From an uncultured Ruminiclostridium sp. (GTDB taxonomy: Bacteria > Bacillota > Clostridia > Oscillospirales > Ruminococcaceae): a stretch of DNA of 25,915 nucleotides. The number at the start of each line of letters is the position of its first letter. The stretch's first letter is position 1. The notes beneath the pieces are model-generated. The model did no database searches, was not told the origin of the DNA, and saw only the letters and a list, made by a program, of their open reading frames with translations. Both the position numbers and the translations under genes were made by a program. The stretch lies in the NCBI GenBank assembly GCA_910585505.1, contig CAJUFF010000020.1, positions 1 to 25,915 on the forward strand, given 5' to 3'. This document shows positions 22,188-25,915 of this stretch, piece after piece.

Positions 22188-23488
22188 TTGTTTTTATTTT
22201 TATTGACGGCCAAAATGATTCCCGCACCTATTACCATAATCCCTGTAAGGCCGATTATGATGTATGGAGTCGGATTTTTGCCGTTTTTTTCTTTTTCTTC
22301 GGAAGTACTTCCAAAAGTGCTTTCGGTATCGTTTTTCGTAGCGTTTTCATCGGATCCGGATTCCGATGTTCCCTCCTTTGCCGTGGTTTGTTCGCTTTCC
22401 CTCGTTTCGTTTTCCGTAACGTGGGATTCTTCTTTTTCCGAAGCGGTTTCGGAAAGCTCGCCGTCAAGAGCCGCAAGCGCTTTGGTATAGGAACGCTCCT
22501 CGGCCTTGTCTATTCTGTGGTTGAGAGCGAATGCCTCTCCGGTAACGTCAAAGTGCCTTGTCCCCCCGGAAATCTCCCACTTGTAATTGCCGTCGCGATA
22601 AGAGCTGTTGCTTGTCCAGCAGGAGTCGCAGTATACCCATCTTTTTTCGGCTTCGTACCAGAAGGCGCTGAATTCATGATTTTCCGTTCCCACGGGAAGC
22701 TCCTCGTAAGTTACCTCACCCGCCACGGCCGCTCCCTTCAGGTTTACCGAACGGATTCCGGCTATCTCCAGAAGCGCAGAAAATGTGTTGGCAAAGCCCG
22801 CACAAGTGGTGCGGCGGCGTTCGAGCACGTTATGTATTGCCACGGTATCCATTGTTACCGAGTTTTCCGCCGCGTCGTGATCGTAGCTAATATTCGCGCC
22901 TACCCAGTCTATAAGCTTCATTGCCTTCACATAATCGTCTTTTTCATCTCCGCAGACCTCGCCGACTATCCTTTTAAGCTCCGATAAGGTTTCCTCCGCT
23001 TCGTCCCTGTTGCCTTCGGCGCTTAAATAATACGCGGCGGCGAGGGGCGGGGCGGAAACGATGTTTTGAAGCTTTTTCTCGTTGGCTTCGGCGATACCGT
23101 TGTCGGGGATGCTCCATCCATCGTTGTATTTTAAAGTATAAACGTAGATAATACGTGAGTTAAAGGTGATTCTGAGGTTATAATAGGAATTTTCAAAAGG
23201 AGTGCAGACCAATTCTCCCGAAAAGGTGCCGTCACTTTCCGCGCGAAGATGTTCTTCCGAAGCGTCCGCACCCATAATGCTTATATTTTTCGGATAGTCG
23301 TTTTTAAAAACACCGCTTATCTTGATACGATCGCCATCTGTATCAATGGTCATAAAACCGTCTTTGTAATTTGATGTAATCAATTGATTCCAATCGCCTG
23401 TTTCCTCAAGGTTCAAAGCGAAACATGCCGACGATAGTACGGTTAAAGCAATAATTGCGGATAACAGACAAACATATATTTTCTTCAT
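22184..23488 (-). CDS. Secreted transglutaminase-like protein with C-terminal membrane anchor
   Basis: A 434-residue protein: signal peptide (1-24), a beta-rich N-terminal part (about 30-125), a transglutaminase-like core (about 180-300), a Ser/Thr/Glu-rich stalk (about 345-405) and a C-terminal membrane helix (about 408-427) followed by KNKNN. The cysteine-protease-like triad is present: C229 in TTCAGFA, H271 in ENHEFSAFWY and D288 in WVYCDSCW. Such bacterial domains act as proteases, amidases or cross-linkers at the cell surface; which applies here is unknown. No LPxTG sorting motif is visible. AAAGGAACA lies upstream. A MITE sits exactly at the stop codon. Confidence 0.88.
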   Translation of the reverse strand: MKKIYVCLLSAIIALTVLSSACFALNLEETGDWNQLITSNYKDGFMTIDTDGDRIKISGVFKNDYPKNISIMGADASEEHLRAESDGTFSGELVCTPFENSYYNLRITFNSRIIYVYTLKYNDGWSIPDNGIAEANEKKLQNIVSAPPLAAAYYLSAEGNRDEAEETLSELKRIVGEVCGDEKDDYVKAMKLIDWVGANISYDHDAAENSVTMDTVAIHNVLERRRTTCAGFANTFSALLEIAGIRSVNLKGAAVAGEVTYEELPVGTENHEFSAFWYEAEKRWVYCDSCWTSNSSYRDGNYKWEISGGTRHFDVTGEAFALNHRIDKAEERSYTKALAALDGELSETASEKEESHVTENETRESEQTTAKEGTSESGSDENATKNDTESTFGSTSEEKEKNGKNPTPYIIIGLTGIMVIGAGIILAVNKNKNN

Positions 23489-23616
23489 TTATATTTTATT
23501 GTTCCTTTACGATAGTATAATAATCGCTTGTTTGCTTAGGACTTACCAAACGGATTGTCCTTTATAACATTGATATTATACACCATTTACGTAAATTTTG
23601 CAATAACTTTTCGCCA

Positions 23617-24060
23617 TTAACTCGTTTTTCCGTCAAATCCTGTCATTATCCCGCTGAGGTCGCTGCTGCACACGTCTCCCCCTATTATTTTTCCCCCTTT
23701 GACGAGTACGTGAGCGCAGGCGTTTTCATATCCCTCGAAATTTTTCACCCGGAACGTATAGCGGATAACGGTGTCGGTTTTATATTTGGTAAGATCATAG
23801 CCTTGCTTGATCTGTAAAGCGTTATACCTTTCGTATACCTCGGAAAACACCTTGGGAATAACCACTTCCTCTTGTATGCAGCTTCCCGTCTCAAGCTCCC
23901 AGCCATATCCCTCCAGAAATTCCGCCGCGTCCTCTGCGGATACGGAGCCGAAAACGCCCTTTAAATAACCGATGGTAAAATTTATCAAAAATACCGCTAT
24001 AACCACCGCCGTTACAAACAGCGCCACTTGTTTTATGCCTATTTTGTTTTTTCTGCTCAT
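23617..24060 (-). CDS. Membrane-anchored DUF4830-like protein
   Basis: A 147-residue protein with one N-terminal membrane segment (about 12-33) and an extracellular domain. AEFLEGYGWELETGSCIQEEVVIP and YTFRVKNFEGYENACAHVLVKGGKI... resemble clostridial DUF4830 proteins as I recall them, a family of unknown function. AAAGGTTG precedes the ATG. The upstream leader (24088-24236) can form an elaborate RNA fold. It lies 128 bp upstream of the transglutaminase-like gene on the same strand, in an AT-rich gap. Confidence 0.72.
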   Translation of the reverse strand: MSRKNKIGIKQVALFVTAVVIAVFLINFTIGYLKGVFGSVSAEDAAEFLEGYGWELETGSCIQEEVVIPKVFSEVYERYNALQIKQGYDLTKYKTDTVIRYTFRVKNFEGYENACAHVLVKGGKIIGGDVCSSDLSGIMTGFDGKTS

Positions 24061-24087
24061 TTTTTATTCAACCTTTCATAAGATATC

Positions 24088-24236
24088 CTCGGAAACTTAC
24101 GAAGCACCGTCCGGCTTGCCCTTTTGCTGTCATGCTTTGCCCATTTTCCTTAAAATACATACCGTATTCCTGCGGAAAACAGGCTTCGCCTGACAGCGAA
24201 ATTGCTGCGTCATACGATACTTCTCCGGTTTCCGAG
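24088..24236 (-). ncRNA. Candidate structured leader RNA before the DUF4830-like gene
   Basis: Plus-strand bases CTCGGAAAC (24088-24096) and GTTTCCGAG (24228-24236) close a 149-nt domain, continued inward by GAAG/CTTC. Inside are TTTTCC/GGAAAA (24144-24149/24174-24179) enclosing AATAC/GTATT, CAGGC/GCCTG (24180-24192) and an ACAGC/GCTGCGT hairpin. On the minus strand it ends 27 bp before the start codon, as a 5' leader would; on the plus strand it is followed by TATTTTTTT, so a plus-strand RNA cannot be excluded. It matches no riboswitch consensus I know. The rest of 24061-24535 is AT-rich with no gene visible. Confidence 0.45.
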
Positions 24237-24535
24237 TAGGTCTATTTTTTTAATGTATATGCCGTGAGCATGAAAACATTTCACAAAAAAGTAAATAAAA
24301 AATTAACAGAATTGCCGAATTTTTTGCTTTAATGGCTTACAATGGGCTTTTTAAACCGTTTTTTTGTGCAAGTTGTCAACAAAATTCACCCCTTTTTCAC
24401 TTGCTTTTGGCGTTGTTAGTCAAAGTATATAAAGCTTTTGATTTTTTTTTAGTTAATTAGGTACTACCATTTTTTCGATTTTCCTGTTATTATATTAACA
24501 TAGAATTATAGTTATCAAATTAGGAGGTCACATAC

Positions 24536-25681
24536 ATGGCAAGTTTATCACTCAGAGGCATTTACAAGCGTTATCCCGGCGGCGTAACCGCGGTTTCCGA
24601 CTTCACCATGAATATCAAGGATAAGGAATTTATTATCCTCGTTGGTCCTTCGGGTTGCGGCAAATCCACTACGCTCCGTATGATCGCGGGTCTTGAGGAA
24701 ATCTCTGAAGGCGAGCTGTTTATAGGCGACAGACTTGTAAACGACGTAGCGCCCAAGGACAGAGATATTGCGATGGTTTTCCAGAGCTACGCTCTTTATC
24801 CTCATATGACAGTATTTGAAAACATGGCATTTGGTCTTAAACTTCGTAAAGTGCCCAAGGATGAGATCAAGAGATTGGTTGAAGAAGCTGCCAAGAGCCT
24901 TGACATCAGCCACCTTCTGGACAGAAAGCCCAAGGCTTTGTCGGGCGGTCAGAGACAGCGTGTTGCGCTGGGTCGTGCAATCGTTCGTGATCCTCAGGTA
25001 TTCTTACTTGACGAGCCTTTGTCAAACCTCGACGCCAAGCTCCGCGCTCAGATGAGAACCGAGCTTTCCAAGCTTCACAAGAGACTGGGTACTACTTTCG
25101 TATACGTAACCCACGACCAGATTGAAGCTATGACCATGGGCGACAGAATCGTTGTTATGAAGGACGGCTTCATTCAGCAGATCGACTCCCCCATCAACCT
25201 TTATGAAAATCCCGTTAATAAGTTTGTAGCGGGCTTTATGGGCTCTCCTCAGATGAACTTCATTGACGCTAAGCTTATTATGCAGAATGGTAAGTACACC
25301 GTTGAATTCGGCTCCGAAGATACTAAGAGCAGCAGAGGAAGAAAGTTCTATATCGAGCTTCCCAACAGCAAAACCGCGGAGTGCGAGGCTCTTCAGTACT
25401 ATGTTGACAAGGAAGTTACTTTGGGTATTCGTCCCGAAAACATTCATGAGGAAGAAATGTTCCTCTCCGCCGCTACAACCGGTCTTATTGAGGCTAACGT
25501 AGATGTTACCGAAATGATGGGCGCCGAGTCTTACCTCTACCTCACCTGCGAGGGTATCCCCATGACAGCGCGCGTAAGTCCCCGTTGCACCGCCCGTCCT
25601 CAGGACGTTATCAAGCTTGCGCTTGACCCCAACAAGGTTCATTTGTTCGACGTTAACGACGAGCACGCGATTCTTTCTTAA
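24536..25681 (+). CDS. Sugar ABC transporter ATP-binding protein (MsmX/UgpC type)
   Basis: A 381-residue ATPase of the carbohydrate-uptake (CUT1) class. Walker A GPSGCGKST (37-45), Q-loop Q83, signature LSGGQRQRV (135-143), Walker B VFLLDE (155-160) and switch H193 are all intact. The C-terminal ~140 residues (about 240-381) form the regulatory MOP/OB-like domain with GIRPENIHEEE. No permease or binding-protein genes are adjacent. Single copies like this (MsmX in Bacillus) energise several sugar importers, and that is the likely role. AGGAGG lies 8 bp upstream of the ATG, and the codon use looks highly expressed. A terminator at 25785 ends the unit. Confidence 0.95.
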   Translation: MASLSLRGIYKRYPGGVTAVSDFTMNIKDKEFIILVGPSGCGKSTTLRMIAGLEEISEGELFIGDRLVNDVAPKDRDIAMVFQSYALYPHMTVFENMAFGLKLRKVPKDEIKRLVEEAAKSLDISHLLDRKPKALSGGQRQRVALGRAIVRDPQVFLLDEPLSNLDAKLRAQMRTELSKLHKRLGTTFVYVTHDQIEAMTMGDRIVVMKDGFIQQIDSPINLYENPVNKFVAGFMGSPQMNFIDAKLIMQNGKYTVEFGSEDTKSSRGRKFYIELPNSKTAECEALQYYVDKEVTLGIRPENIHEEEMFLSAATTGLIEANVDVTEMMGAESYLYLTCEGIPMTARVSPRCTARPQDVIKLALDPNKVHLFDVNDEHAILS

Positions 25682-25784
25682 TATCCGTTTGGTAGGAATA
25701 TTTATTTATTGCAAAAAAACATCTCCCGGGAAAGTGTGATATCCTTAACGAAGAAATCACAAAAACCGAATATGATAAACAAAG

Positions 25785-25821
25785 TGACAGTATGACCTAA
25801 GGGTTGTACTGTCATTTTTTT
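25785..25821 (+). terminator. Intrinsic terminator of the ABC ATPase gene
   Basis: TGACAGTA (25785-25792) pairs with TACTGTCA (25807-25814) across 14 nt and is followed by seven Ts. The bases after it to 25915 contain a GTTCGCTTCGCTCAC stretch, resembling the CGCTTCGCTCC of the element at 38-91, and no complete gene. Confidence 0.88.
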
Positions 25822-25915
25822 ACCTCAAATTTGAAAATAAATTAAGAGGAAGAAATTATCCTATAGTCTGAGAACATTTTACCGTTTTATAGAAATCGTT
25901 CGCTTCGCTCACTTT

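Noticed and set aside
24419..24453. Attenuator before the ABC ATPase (TCAAAG...CTTTTGA then Ts)
   Set aside because: The stem is only six AT-rich pairs with a bulge; too weak to call.
25840..25915. A further family B element at the right edge
   Set aside because: CGCTTCGCTC is shared, but the rest, including the TATAGCAATCC end, is missing in the bases available.

Overview
The window looks like a chromosomal segment of a spore-forming, chemotactic, low- to mid-GC clostridial Firmicute, probably a relative of the Oscillospiraceae/Ruminococcaceae. The evidence is gene content: a complete spoIIA operon (spoIIAA-spoIIAB-sigF), an M23 protein of SpoIIQ type, a CotF-type spore-coat pair, an SPL-like radical SAM protein, a cheA-cheW-cheR-cheB cluster with FliK-like and FlhB-tail proteins, and AGGAGG/AAAGGA ribosome binding sites throughout. 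The family-level placement is inference. I see no rRNA, tRNA, CRISPR array, prophage or transposase gene.

Layout. 1-2700: an ECF sigma factor (+) meets sigF tail to tail with 4 bp between stops; the spoIIA operon (-) follows. This block is bracketed by a 54-bp perfect inverted repeat. 2640-4115: a MITE-like element, an M23 gene (-) and several short palindromic repeats. 4284-4726: two small spore-coat genes (+). 4888-8304: a MITE abutting the stop of an SPL-like radical SAM gene, a lipoprotein with an apparently inactivated NlpC/P60 domain, an MFS transporter and a small FlhB-tail protein (all -). 8372-10870: a large FliK/YlqG-like protein with internal repeats (-). 11241-16309: cheA, cheW, cheR, cheB (+). 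16395-19924: uvrC, rsmD, coaD and a coiled-coil gene (-). 20128-20955: a VanW-family gene (+). 21040-23488: a GNAT acetyltransferase, a cyclophilin, a second MITE and a transglutaminase-like protein (all -). 23617-24060: a DUF4830-like protein (-) with a folded leader. 24536-25681: an orphan MsmX/UgpC-type sugar ABC ATPase (+) with its terminator.

Most interesting signals. (1) Two unlinked promoters, in front of the NlpC/P60-like lipoprotein and the VanW gene, have the same architecture: four TGTAA-type half-sites in strict 11-bp phase ending at the -35 box. This resembles a doubled WalR (YycF) box, and one copy is written into the 3' end of the neighbouring MFS gene. (2) Two copies of a ~180-bp TTAA-ended MITE both sit exactly at the TAA stop codon of a gene. 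(3) The NlpC/P60 domain has lost its Cys and His. (4) A ~150-nt multi-hairpin fold lies in front of the DUF4830 gene. (5) Palindromic repeats of a third family have entered the spoIIA operon and supply the C-terminal codons of the acetyltransferase.

How the genes work together. The spoIIA products form the forespore sigma-F switch, and the M23 and CotF-type proteins act later in spore formation. CheA/W/R/B form most of a chemotaxis core; CheY is not in the window. The shared operator suggests that one OmpR-family regulator controls the two envelope proteins.
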